A model generated the notes under the pieces. It searched no databases, was not told the origin of the DNA, and saw only the letters and a program-made list of their open reading frames with translations. Below, piece by piece: positions 8,287 to 17,000 of a DNA stretch of 46,060 nucleotides. Numbering within the stretch: position 1 is the first letter of the stretch; every line of letters begins with the position of its first letter. The DNA is from JAMWDF01 sp964645405 (GTDB lineage: Bacteria; Ratteibacteria; UBA8468; B48-G9; DSTR01), in contig CAZYCA010000033.1 in assembly GCA_964645405.1 (NCBI GenBank), positions 1-46,060 of the forward strand, read 5' to 3'. The translations under genes and the position numbers were made by a program.

Positions 8287-8477
8287 GTAGTGTCAAGAAA
8301 TAGATGAAAGAGGTATGAAAAGAAAGAAATAGGTTTTTCTTATAGAAAAACAGGGGTAAATGCTCTTTGAAAATTTGGAAAGGTTAGTAAGGACAGGGAT
8401 GAGAAAGGTTTCCTTAAAGTAAAAAAGGCAATAGGTTATACGGAAAAGAGACAGCGAGTCGGTGTTATTATTTGTGT
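8287..8477. other. Gene-free stretch with a perfect short hairpin; probable left flank of the insertion sequence
   Basis: A-rich on the plus strand, no credible gene. It holds a perfect 8-bp inverted repeat with a 3-base loop (GTTTTTCT-TAT-AGAAAAAC, 8333-8351), not followed by a T-run on the plus strand. I could not find a matching terminal inverted repeat to the sequence right of the transposase, so the left end of the element is undefined in this interval. Confidence 0.5.
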
Positions 8478-9942
8478 TCAAGGTAAAGAGGTGGCGATAT
8501 GCAAGATTTTTGCCCATTTACCCTGTAAGGTGGCGATGCTGTTGAGTTGTTCCAGAGGGCAGGGGACATCAAAGTTTAATGCCTCATGAGGTCTGAGGAA
8601 GTTATAGTGCGTAGTGAAGAGGGCTACTGTAGAGATAAATCCATTAGGTTCTTTGAATCCGGAAGCAGAGTTGGTGTGGAATCTGAAGGTACGGTTGAGC
8701 CGTTCAGACATCTGCTTGAAAGGGCGGTATTTTTCTGATTGGGAATCAAGGTTCTGCAAACCGATAACCTGCTTATGAGAAATGCCTGTATCTAGTTGCC
8801 TGTTGAGATACTGGACAGCTGGGACATAAGAAGGAGAGCCATCAGTGATAATGGTTATTTCAGGGGTATTGTCAGGCACAGTTCTGATAGCTTCTTGTAA
8901 GGCAGTAGTAGCAGCCAGTTCATCACGGTCAGGGCAACAGTGGTAAGAAGTAATCTTGCGTCGTGAAGGAGAAAGGAATAGGAAACTGTACCAGTTGCGG
9001 GCTGAAACTTTAGCATAGACCTCATCACCGACTTGCAGTGCATCTGTTTGTCCTTTATATGCCAGATTGAACTTGTGGCAGTAGTATGCGGCTATTTCGG
9101 AGTAATTGAGTACTGTTTGATAGGAAGCAGATACACCGAAGACATTGCGTAATACGAAGGCAGTTTTTCTTGCAGACAGTCCCAGAGAGATGTGGAAAGT
9201 AAGGACTAAAGAGAGAGTGTGTAAGGTATTGTGGATAGAAGAGAGGTTGGGGAGTACTTTCTTTTGTGGTGCAGAATGAACAAGTTGTTCTGGTGTGAAG
9301 TGGCATTCTATGTAGTTGTATCGGAGTTTAAACTGGGATGACCTGGTAAGGAAGAGTAGCCGTTCAGCCCTGTTGAGTTTGTTTTTGTTATCTATGTAAT
9401 GAGGGCAGTCGTCCCTGTCACATTTATAGATAGAACAACTACGTCGTTGTTTCCAGAGGAAAAGAGGGTGGCCACAGTATGGGCAAAAATACTTAGCAGG
9501 TTTACGATACCGTTGACTGACAGGGCTAACATTGCCACAGAGTTTACAGCGTACCTGTGAACGTTGTTTTCCGTTATTGTAATAAAGATACTGAGAAGGG
9601 GCTGAACAATATTGACAGGATAACTGTTCAGGTACACGATTTTGTGAATTGCGTACCTTGACTGGTTTTACTTTTTTGCCTGTTTTTTTTTAGGTAAGTC
9701 AGAAGTTGTTTCCAGTTCAATCTGGGTTTGACAGTTGGTGATTGGGTAAGTGGTGGAGTCGGGTCAGGGTGATACTGTCGCCAGTGTGGATGTTTATCTT
9801 TAAAATCATCTCTGGGTTTCACTTCAGGGTTCCGATTGGCAAGTATCTCGTTGAGTTCTTTGACAATTTGTTCTATCTGTGATTTAGTGAAATGACGGCA
9901 GACCCAGAAGACAAAACGACTGACACAGGTATTTTGAGGCAT
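8478..9942 (-). CDS. DDE transposase, frame split at an A9 run
   Basis: Translation from ATG 9942 (AGGAG eight bases upstream) gives an N-terminal part that runs through an A9 run (plus-strand T at 9683-9691) and ends at TGA 9628. One base over, the frame is open without a stop from the A9 run to TGA 8478, about 400 codons. Joined, they make ~488 residues: an N-terminal region; two zinc-finger-like pairs (CQYC/CKLC, then CPYC with two later Cys); and an IS6-like catalytic core with D in LQVGDEVYAK, D in IITDGSPSY and E in SERLNRTFR, ending with THYNFLRPHEAL. The shift needed is +1, equal to losing one A. The downstream frame has no good start of its own near its beginning. It could be regulated slippage, a recent mutation or a sequencing error. 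The IS family was not identified. Confidence 0.75.
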
Positions 9943-9950
9943 AAAATATT

Positions 9951-9984
9951 CTCCTTTTTTTCGGATATTTTACCCGAAAAAAGG
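9951..9984 (-). promoter_or_regulatory. Leader hairpin covering the transposase ribosome-binding site
   Basis: On the minus strand CCTTTTTTCGG (9984-9974) can pair with CCG-A-AAAAAA-GG (9964-9953), with a 9-base loop and one bulged A. The last bases of the 3' arm are part of the ribosome-binding site AGGAG (9955-9951), which lies eight bases before the transposase ATG. Hairpins that hide the start of a transposase from read-through transcripts are known in other IS elements; that role here is inferred. Confidence 0.5.
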
Positions 9985-10047
9985 GGGGAGGGCTATAAAA
10001 ACATATAAAACCATTGAAATACAAAGAAAAAGACTACTTAAAACATA

Positions 10048-10059
10048 GCCAAATTTGGC
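10048..10059. promoter_or_regulatory. Perfect 12-bp palindrome upstream of the GHL6-like gene
   Basis: GCCAAATTTGGC, 28 bases before the start codon at 10088. It could be an operator or belong to the right end of the insertion sequence. It does not match the inverted repeat in the LacI-type promoter at 12188-12201. Confidence 0.3.
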
Positions 10060-10087
10060 AGAACCAACACAAGAACATGGAGGAAAA

Positions 10088-12157
10088 ATGAAAAAAACTC
10101 CCGGCAGTCTGAAAAGAAGATTACTTTTTGACTTCCACATGCCTGATTTTCTAAAGGAGATCAAAATAAATACAGAAAATTACGTGGCTGATTTAAAGGA
10201 GATGAAAGCCCAGTGGTTAACCATCATGACTAAAAGTTCCTATGGGAACTGTTATTATGAATCCAGAATTGGCGAAAAAGTCAAAGGGCTGAAGGGAGAT
10301 TTATTGAAAGAGTTAACCCCGCTTCTCAAAAAAAACAAAGTAGCGGTAATCGCTTACTACAATGTCAGTCTCAATGACGTGGAAAGCAGGAAACATCCTG
10401 ACTGGCAGGCAATTGATAGTACCGGGAAAAAAGTGAGATTTGAGTATTATGACCAGCTGTGCCTGAATTCCCCACTGGTAGAACTGGTAGAAAAACAGGT
10501 AGCAGAAATTGTCTCCAGGTATGAGGTAGACGGTCTCTGGCTGGATTTAACCTATATGGCAAGGTTTGGCTGTTTCTGCCAGTGGTGTCAGAAACTCTTC
10601 CAGGAAAGATATAATCTGAAACTTACACCGGAGATAAAAAAAGATGTAGCCACCAACAGCCTCCTCCAGGAGTTTGCCAGAGTCTCCCGCTTTAACTTCA
10701 TTAAAAGGGTCTGTGATACTGCCAGGAAAATAAAACCATCTTTACTTGTTGGCTGGAACCACGCAGGGGATTTCTTTTTCAATGAAATAGAGATTGACCG
10801 GCTGGCAGATTTTTCTTCTGTGGAGTTTCACCCGCCACTTTATGAAGAAGGAAGTATCAGGGCAAGGTATTTAAGAAATCTGGGGAAACCTTTTGAAATG
10901 ATGATACCGGAAACATTGAAAGGATGGGGAGACTGGACAGTAATGCCAGAATCCACCATGAAAATAATGGCTACACAGTGCCTGATGCATGGCGGAAGTA
11001 TTAACATTGGCCATGTGGTAGTACCCTGTGGGGCATTTGGGGGTAAGATTGCCCCGGGAGTAAAACAGACTATTAAGAAAACATTTCACTGGGTGAACAA
11101 AATATCTGGTTACTGCCCGGAAGAAAGTGTGCCTGTCAATGCTGTTTTCTATTCTGCAGAGAATAGCCGCCTGGTGAATAGTTCCGCCCTTGCGGAATGT
11201 GATTTTTCCCAGCATGGATTAAATACACTCTTTGGATTCTGCAAAATACTTCTGGCTGGTAATTTACACTTTGATGTGTTAGGGGAAGAACAGATTGAAA
11301 AAATTAACCAGTATGAGGTGGTGATGCTGCCCGACATAAGGTATTTGAGCCCTGAAATTCAGGGGGAAATTATCAACTATGTAAAAAAGGGAGGAAAACT
11401 TCTGGCAAGCTACCTCACCGGTTTCTGGGATAAAGAGGGAAAGATTGTTCCAGAATCAGACTTTACTTCACTTCTCGGAGTTAGATGGGAAAAGTTTTCT
11501 CCGTACAGTATCTCCTACCTTTATCAGTTTGAGAAAAACATTGCCTCAGGATTGCCTGATATTCCTTTACTGGTAAACGAGAGTGAACCTGACAAAAAAT
11601 CTTTTCGTCACTGTGTTTATGTTCAATCACAAAAAGCTAAAGCTCTTGCTTTCCTGGTAGAACCACTTATAGAATCAGACCACACTAACTACTACCATAT
11701 CTATCATCGGTATTCACCTCCAGGAAAAATTACCAGGTATCCTGCTATTACCATTAACAACTTTGGCAGGGGCAAAGTTCTATACTTGTCCTTCCCGCTT
11801 GGCGCTACTTACAGTTTCTCCAAATCACCCTGGTTGAAGCAGCTTCTTTTAAACTGCCTGCGTTTTCTTAATCCTGATTCCCGGCTGAAGGTGAAAGCTC
11901 CATCAACCGTGGAAGTTAATCTGATGAAAAAAGGACAATCCTGGTATCTGCACCTACTTAACATTGCTCCTTTCAGAACATCAGGTTACCAGGAAGAAGA
12001 ACTTCCTGTCTCCGGAGTGGAATGTTTCATCAGAAAAGAAAAGGTTAACCGCCTGACATTACTATCCGGGGAAAAAATTAATTTTGTCCGCACAAAAGCA
12101 GGTGTTAAATTCTCTGTCCCTGGGTTTACCACCTACCAGGTAGTCAAAATAGATTGA
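10088..12157 (+). CDS. Cytoplasmic glycoside-hydrolase-like protein (GHL6-type barrel plus trimerisation-like domain)
   Basis: 689 residues from ATG 10088 (GGAGG five bases upstream; a TTG 33 bases earlier lacks a site). No signal peptide. The first ~350 residues look like a TIM barrel of the hypothetical glycosyl hydrolase 6 type: YDQLCLNSPLV, then GLWLDLTYM near 148-156 and a Cys-rich CFCQWCQ near 161-167, a pattern typical of that family. From ~375 to 480 there is a flavodoxin-like domain with VVMLPDIRYLSPEIQ and YVKKGGKLLAS, as in the trimerisation domain of GH42 beta-galactosidases. A C-terminal beta domain follows. The substrate is unknown. It lies just upstream of the LacI-type regulator. 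Confidence 0.7.
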   Translation: MKKTPGSLKRRLLFDFHMPDFLKEIKINTENYVADLKEMKAQWLTIMTKSSYGNCYYESRIGEKVKGLKGDLLKELTPLLKKNKVAVIAYYNVSLNDVESRKHPDWQAIDSTGKKVRFEYYDQLCLNSPLVELVEKQVAEIVSRYEVDGLWLDLTYMARFGCFCQWCQKLFQERYNLKLTPEIKKDVATNSLLQEFARVSRFNFIKRVCDTARKIKPSLLVGWNHAGDFFFNEIEIDRLADFSSVEFHPPLYEEGSIRARYLRNLGKPFEMMIPETLKGWGDWTVMPESTMKIMATQCLMHGGSINIGHVVVPCGAFGGKIAPGVKQTIKKTFHWVNKISGYCPEESVPVNAVFYSAENSRLVNSSALAECDFSQHGLNTLFGFCKILLAGNLHFDVLGEEQIEKINQYEVVMLPDIRYLSPEIQGEIINYVKKGGKLLASYLTGFWDKEGKIVPESDFTSLLGVRWEKFSPYSISYLYQFEKNIASGLPDIPLLVNESEPDKKSFRHCVYVQSQKAKALAFLVEPLIESDHTNYYHIYHRYSPPGKITRYPAITINNFGRGKVLYLSFPLGATYSFSKSPWLKQLLLNCLRFLNPDSRLKVKAPSTVEVNLMKKGQSWYLHLLNIAPFRTSGYQEEELPVSGVECFIRKEKVNRLTLLSGEKINFVRTKAGVKFSVPGFTTYQVVKID

Positions 12158-12173
12158 AGGAAAAGTTGAGCCC

Positions 12174-12203
12174 TTGACAGAGACAGCATAAACGTGTTAA
12201 TAT
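12174..12203 (+). promoter_or_regulatory. Promoter of the LacI-type gene and probably of the whole pilin/enzyme operon
   Basis: TTGACA (12174-12179, perfect), 18 bases, TAATAT (12198-12203). The expected transcription start (12209-12211) falls on the start codons of the regulator gene, so the mRNA is predicted to be leaderless. No other convincing promoter was seen in the short gaps downstream as far as 30586. Confidence 0.6.
12188..12201. promoter_or_regulatory. Candidate LacI-type operator overlapping the -10 element
   Basis: ATAAAC-GT-GTTAAT is an inverted repeat with half-sites ATNAAC, placed between the -35 and -10 and overlapping the -10. Size, symmetry and position fit an autorepressor site for the LacI-type protein encoded immediately downstream. 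Confidence 0.45.
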
Positions 12204-12210
12204 GGCCATG

Positions 12211-13269
12211 ATGAGGAAAGTATGGAATATCAGGCAGGTGGCCTCCCGGGCAGGGGTATCTCCAGCCGCAGTCTCTGTAGTTCTCAATCATAAAGAAAAC
12301 TGCGGTATTTTTGTCAGTGAGGTTACCAGGAAAAGAATTCTGAAAGTCATTGCTGAAACCGGTTATGTCCCCAGAAAAAGTGCCAGAGACCTGTTTACCA
12401 GAAAAACCAATGTTATCGGTGTCATCTGCCACCGGCTTACTCCTTTTTTTGCTGAATTTCTAAGCCACATCCAGCAGGTAGCGACAGAAAAAAATCTGGA
12501 GATAATTCCCTATCTCACCAATGGCCAGCCGGAACTGGAAGAAAAATATCTCCAGCAGGTACTGGATGGCAGAGTAGATGGTCTTATTGCTTTAGCCAGG
12601 ACAGGAGGAAGCAGAAGCAGGTACCTGCGATACAGCAGAGCACCTTATCACCTTCACATTGTTTACTATGGAGCATCCATTCCCGGAATTCCTACTTTTC
12701 ATTTTAATGAAAAACAGGCAGGTGAGCTGGCGTTTCAACATCTTTATGAAATTGGCTGCCGCCGGCTGGCTGTGCTGGGCGGATGTGTGAAAGATACAAG
12801 AATCCAGTCGTTCCTTCAGGCAGCCGCTTCCGCTGGTGTTAAAGTTATCTGCCCAGCCAGCCACTACTGGGTAGGGTATCTCCAGGAAGCAGCTGCGGCA
12901 GCCAGACAACTGCTGGAAAAAAGCTCTCCAGTTGATGGAGTCTTCTGCTACAATGACCTGGTAGGTCTGGCTTTTTTAGGAGTAGCGCAACAAAAAGGTA
13001 TTCGCATTCCTGAAGACATAGCAGTTATCACCTGCGACAATACTGAACTAACCAGTTACACCCAGCCACCTCTTTCCAGCATAGACGTGAACTTTCCCCT
13101 TTTAGCCAGAACTGCCATAGAAAAAGTCTGCGGGCTGATTCAAGGCAAAAAAGAAAAATTTTCTCATACCGACATTCCAGTGAAACTGCTGGTAAGAGAA
13201 AGTACCAGGAGGTTAACAAAATTTTCTTGCAGGAAACCTTCAGTTCTGTCTTTTTCAACAAGTAGGTAG
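12211..13269 (+). CDS. LacI-family transcriptional regulator
   Basis: ~352 residues. The N-terminal helix-turn-helix and hinge are typical (NIRQVASRAGVSPAAVSVVLN, then GYVPRKSARDL), followed by a periplasmic-binding-protein-like effector domain (NVIGVICHRLTPFF, DGVFCYNDLVGLA, AVITCDNTELTSYTQPPLSSID). Such proteins repress sugar operons until a sugar ligand binds. Possible ATGs are 12202, 12208 and 12211; none has a ribosome-binding site and the first overlaps the -10, so a leaderless start at 12211 (or 12208) is most likely. Its stop is two bases before the first pilin gene, making it the head of the long operon that ends at 30586. The ligand is probably a product of the enzymes encoded there. 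Confidence 0.88.
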   Translation: MRKVWNIRQVASRAGVSPAAVSVVLNHKENCGIFVSEVTRKRILKVIAETGYVPRKSARDLFTRKTNVIGVICHRLTPFFAEFLSHIQQVATEKNLEIIPYLTNGQPELEEKYLQQVLDGRVDGLIALARTGGSRSRYLRYSRAPYHLHIVYYGASIPGIPTFHFNEKQAGELAFQHLYEIGCRRLAVLGGCVKDTRIQSFLQAAASAGVKVICPASHYWVGYLQEAAAAARQLLEKSSPVDGVFCYNDLVGLAFLGVAQQKGIRIPEDIAVITCDNTELTSYTQPPLSSIDVNFPLLARTAIEKVCGLIQGKKEKFSHTDIPVKLLVRESTRRLTKFSCRKPSVLSFSTSR

Positions 13270-13271
13270 AT

Positions 13272-14021
13272 ATGAGAAGACAGGGATTTACTTTAATTGA
13301 GTTGCTGGTAGTGATAGCGGTAATTGCGATTCTGGCAGCCATGCTTCTTCCAGCCCTTTCCAGAGCCAGAGATAAAGCCCGGCAGACAACCTGCTTGAAC
13401 AACCTTAAACAAATTGGAATTGCTTTTCATATGTATGCCCAGGATTGGGAATATATCCCCTGGGGTAATGACTGGTCAAGACTCCTAACCAACAACAACA
13501 TTTACATCAATATGCTGGATTCTGACCCCGGGACAGGTGTTTGCTATAATCGTCTTACCGGTATTGTTTTTTGCCCTTCCCTCATGAATCCTAATAACTG
13601 GAATCCCGGTACCAAGGAATATTACAAGAACTGGCCCAGCCTCTGGGGTGCGGTGATGAGATGGGGCCGGTCTACTTACGGCATGAACGCTATCTGGCAG
13701 TATACCCGTCCTGGAGAAAACATCAGCCGCCAGAACTTTTTTTCTGTGCCCTGTAAACTGGGCAAAATCTATAAACCGGAACTGAGAGCCCTTCTGGCAG
13801 ATGTTTATCCCTGGGATGCTTACTTCACAGGTGCTGGTCCTGAAGCCACCAATTTTAAGTTAAACTTTCCTCATGCTGATGTTTGCAATCTTCTTTTTGC
13901 TGATGGGCATGTGGAAGGATTCAACAGGAAGAGCTGGCGGTATGACACTGCCAACCAGTGGTATATTGGAGGAGCACCAAATTACCCTGGTGTCTTCCCT
14001 TATACCGCATCGGTGCCATAA
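13272..14021 (+). CDS. Type IV prepilin-like protein with H-X9-DG C-terminal motif (pilin 1)
   Basis: 249 residues. It begins with a short basic leader, then the prepilin-peptidase site GFTLIELLVVIAVIAILAAM (cleavage after G, Glu at +5) and a long hydrophobic helix. The rest is a globular domain ending with HADVCNLLFADGHVEGF, where His and Asp-Gly are nine residues apart. This layout is the H-X9-DG pseudopilin family, expanded in Planctomycetes and Lentisphaerae and of unknown function. Of the three pilin-like proteins here, this is the only one with the complete motif. It starts two bases after the LacI-type gene and is followed by enzyme A after 45 bases. Confidence 0.9.
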   Translation: MRRQGFTLIELLVVIAVIAILAAMLLPALSRARDKARQTTCLNNLKQIGIAFHMYAQDWEYIPWGNDWSRLLTNNNIYINMLDSDPGTGVCYNRLTGIVFCPSLMNPNNWNPGTKEYYKNWPSLWGAVMRWGRSTYGMNAIWQYTRPGENISRQNFFSVPCKLGKIYKPELRALLADVYPWDAYFTGAGPEATNFKLNFPHADVCNLLFADGHVEGFNRKSWRYDTANQWYIGGAPNYPGVFPYTASVP

Positions 14022-14066
14022 AAATAATTAAGTTAGTTAAGTAGACTGGAAAAAAAAGGGGAGCAG

Positions 14067-17000
14067 ATGGAGAGCAAGAAAAAGTTCTGGCCTGCGGGAC
14101 TATTAATTTTCTTTTTCTCTTTTAATGGCATCCTGACTGCGGCAGTTAACCCTCCTTTTTTGCGGGTACCAAGAGTAGTTAGACCGCCAGTAATTGACGG
14201 AGATTTGAATTTGTCAGACTGGGATTCTGCCAGCACCTTCTGCGGGATGAGCAGTCTGGAAGCCGGTTATCTGGGAATGGATTTTGATGCGCAGTGGCGT
14301 ATAGCTTATGACCAGCAGAATCTTTATTTTTCCTGTTTGACATGGGTGCCTAAGGATACCTGTTTTTTAGCTTCTACTACAGAAAATGATGACATATCCA
14401 TTCTGCGTGATGACCATATAGAGATTCAATTCAGTTTCTACGGTAGAGAAAACGCTGGTTCTCTCAAATTTTACAAAATTATTGTTAACCCGAACGGTGC
14501 TGTTTATGACATTATTTACAACTGGCTTCCTGGACAGGACAGACTGGACTGGTCCTGCGGAAAAGTAGCCAGCAAAATACATTTTTACATCGGTAAACAG
14601 CACTGGCTGACAGAAATTGCCATTCCCTTGAAAAATCTGGAGATGGAAACTCTGGAAGGGAAAAAGATGCTTCTTCAGGTGGTTCGGGCTACAGGTAGTG
14701 GTGGAATGTACTTCTCTGGTTGGGTAGGCGAAACCTGGATGAGATGGGACAGGTTCGGTGAGGTTTACTTTGATACCCCAGTTACTTCTTTTTCCCTCCT
14801 GCATGTTGGCGATTTACCCAGGGGAGGAACTCAATTCAGGGCAATTTTTAAAGGAAAAGGTTATACCGGTGAAAGAAAGATGTCACTTCTTCTGGAAAAC
14901 ATAGTGGATGGAAAGGTCCTTTATCAGAAGGAACTGAGTAAGAGTGTCATTTCTGGAGATAAAGTGGAGTTTAAGTTTAACGAAAGAGTGCCCATAGAAA
15001 AGAAAGGAAACATCTTCAAGATAAAAGCTTTGCAGGAAAACCCGGAAGGACAGTTGCTCCTTTACCAGGCAGAAATTCCTTTCCTGGCCATAGACAAAAA
15101 TTTTGAGGAAAAATATCTCCAGCCATGGTTTCAACAGCACAAATGGGTGCAGGAACTAAAGGTAAACTATAGATATGCCTATGCTCCTTCCTATCATAAA
15201 GTCCATGTCTGGGTCAACAACAAAGTTAATTTAAATTTAATCAAGGAAGAGGAAAAAGAAAGAGCCATCCTTGTGTCTACGGCTGACAGGTTTGTAGCCG
15301 TGGTGTTCCAGCAGTCAGGAAAAGAGATAGCCCGGGTAGAAGGTAAAATAGAAAATCAGGAAGGGGAAGGTGTAATTGATTTGAGAAACCCGCTTCCGGA
15401 AGGTAAATACTACCTGGTCATCCAGCTACTGAATAATAACAAGGTGGTGGAGGAAAGAAAGGAAGAGTTTGTGAGAGAATATTTCCCCTGGGAAAATAAC
15501 AAATTAGGAAAGGAAAAGGTTGTCATCCCGCCGTACATACCAGTTCAGTTCCGGGACCAAGTGGTTTCTGTCTGGGCGAGAGAATATAACTTAGGGAAGG
15601 CTGGGTTACCAGCTTCTATAAAGGCAGAAGACCAGCAGCTACTCGCAGAACCAGTTGGCATCATCAGCCAGCAGGAAGAGAAAAGTTTCTTTTTTATTCC
15701 TGAAGGAAAAGTAAAAATAAGACCGGATTCCGGTTTTAAGCTACCTGAGAAATTTATCCAGTACTGGTATAAAGCTTCCTGTCCTAAACCCGGGCTGGAA
15801 CCAACTGATGGTTACGGTGCATTTGTGGAAGGTCAGGGAACAATGGGAAAAATACAGGTCAAAATTGACGGTTACCTCGATTACACGGGCTGGTACAAAA
15901 TTAAGATGAGGTTTATCCCGGTAGAAAAAACAAAGGTGGAAAGCCTGGACTTAGTTATTCCGTTTTCCCCGGAACAAGCCAGGTTAATGATTTTCAAAAA
16001 TGGCTATGGCGGTAGCGGTTGCGGCGCTATACCGGAAGGTGAAGGTATTCTCTGGGAAAGTACCAGGTTGTCTCCTGTCACCAACTGTTTGAATTCCTTT
16101 GTTCCTATTGTCTATATCGGGAATTACGCGCGGGGTTTGTGGTGGTATGGAGAATGGGATAAAGGCTGGATTGTTGATGATAAAAAACCACTGGTGCAGC
16201 TGGAAAGGCAGGCAGGAAAAGTATTTCTTCGCTTCAGATTTGTCAACACTCCAACCGTCATGGAAAAACCTGCGGAGGTTGAATTTGTCCTGCAGGCAGC
16301 TCCGGTGAAACCAAAACCACCCAGTTACCGAAAAATTGCCTGGAAGTACCCTGAACCTCTTTTTGCTCACGATACGTCAGGAAATAGGTACTATGGCAAT
16401 GCTCTGGACACCATTACCCTTTACACAGAAGAAGAGTATCAGGCACTGAAGGATTTCTACTACCACTGGCCAATTTCATCTGGCCGCCGGATAGGTAAAG
16501 GTCAACCAGAGTACGGGATGAGCTGGCTGGAACCAGCGAGAAAAGGATATCCTTTAGTGGAATATGGTTCTATCTGGTGTCATGGCATCAGCTGTAAAGA
16601 AATGCCAGTCTTTAAAGGAGAATGGTGCCTGGGTGAGTTTGAAAAACTGAAGTTTGTAGAGGTGGGAAGGAAGGGACACAATAATTACGGTGCCACCAGT
16701 GTGTTCAATACTGATGAAGATGTCACTGAAGTAACGGTTGCCTCCAATGAAAGTTACATTGATTTCTTCATTTATTATCTCTGCCGCCTGGCAGAAAAGT
16801 GCGGCTTAAATGGTACCTTTTATGATAACTGGACACCTTTTATCCGTTTTCCTGTGAAAACAGATATAACCGGTGACGCGTACCGGCGTCCAGATGGAAA
16901 ATTGCAGGGAAGGTTTAATGTTTTCCGCAGACACGAGTGGACCAAAAGACTGGCTACAGCCTTCTGGTTGCTGGGTAGACCTCCCTTTCAGATTGTTGCT

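Larger units (their letters stand above)
8478..9986 (-). mobile_element. Insertion sequence body with a single DDE transposase
   Basis: The element consists of one transposase gene reading leftwards plus a leader hairpin. It stands between the cupin gene and the carbohydrate cluster, both of which read rightwards, so it breaks the local gene direction. Terminal inverted repeats and target duplications could not be recognised; coordinates given are the coding body and its leader only. Confidence 0.65.

Noticed and set aside
8293..8517. Small minus-strand frame of 74 codons after the transposase
   Set aside because: Low-complexity Phe/Ser/Leu-rich sequence, overlaps the transposase end, no family resemblance; taken as non-coding flank.
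8855..9637. Separate short minus-strand genes within the insertion sequence
   Set aside because: Frames at 8855-9043, 9055-9306 and 9392-9637 are out of phase with the continuous transposase frame, which explains the whole stretch.
8287..10087. Terminal inverted repeats of the insertion sequence
   Set aside because: I compared both flanks by eye and found only local hairpins and the palindrome at 10048-10059, no matching pair of ends.
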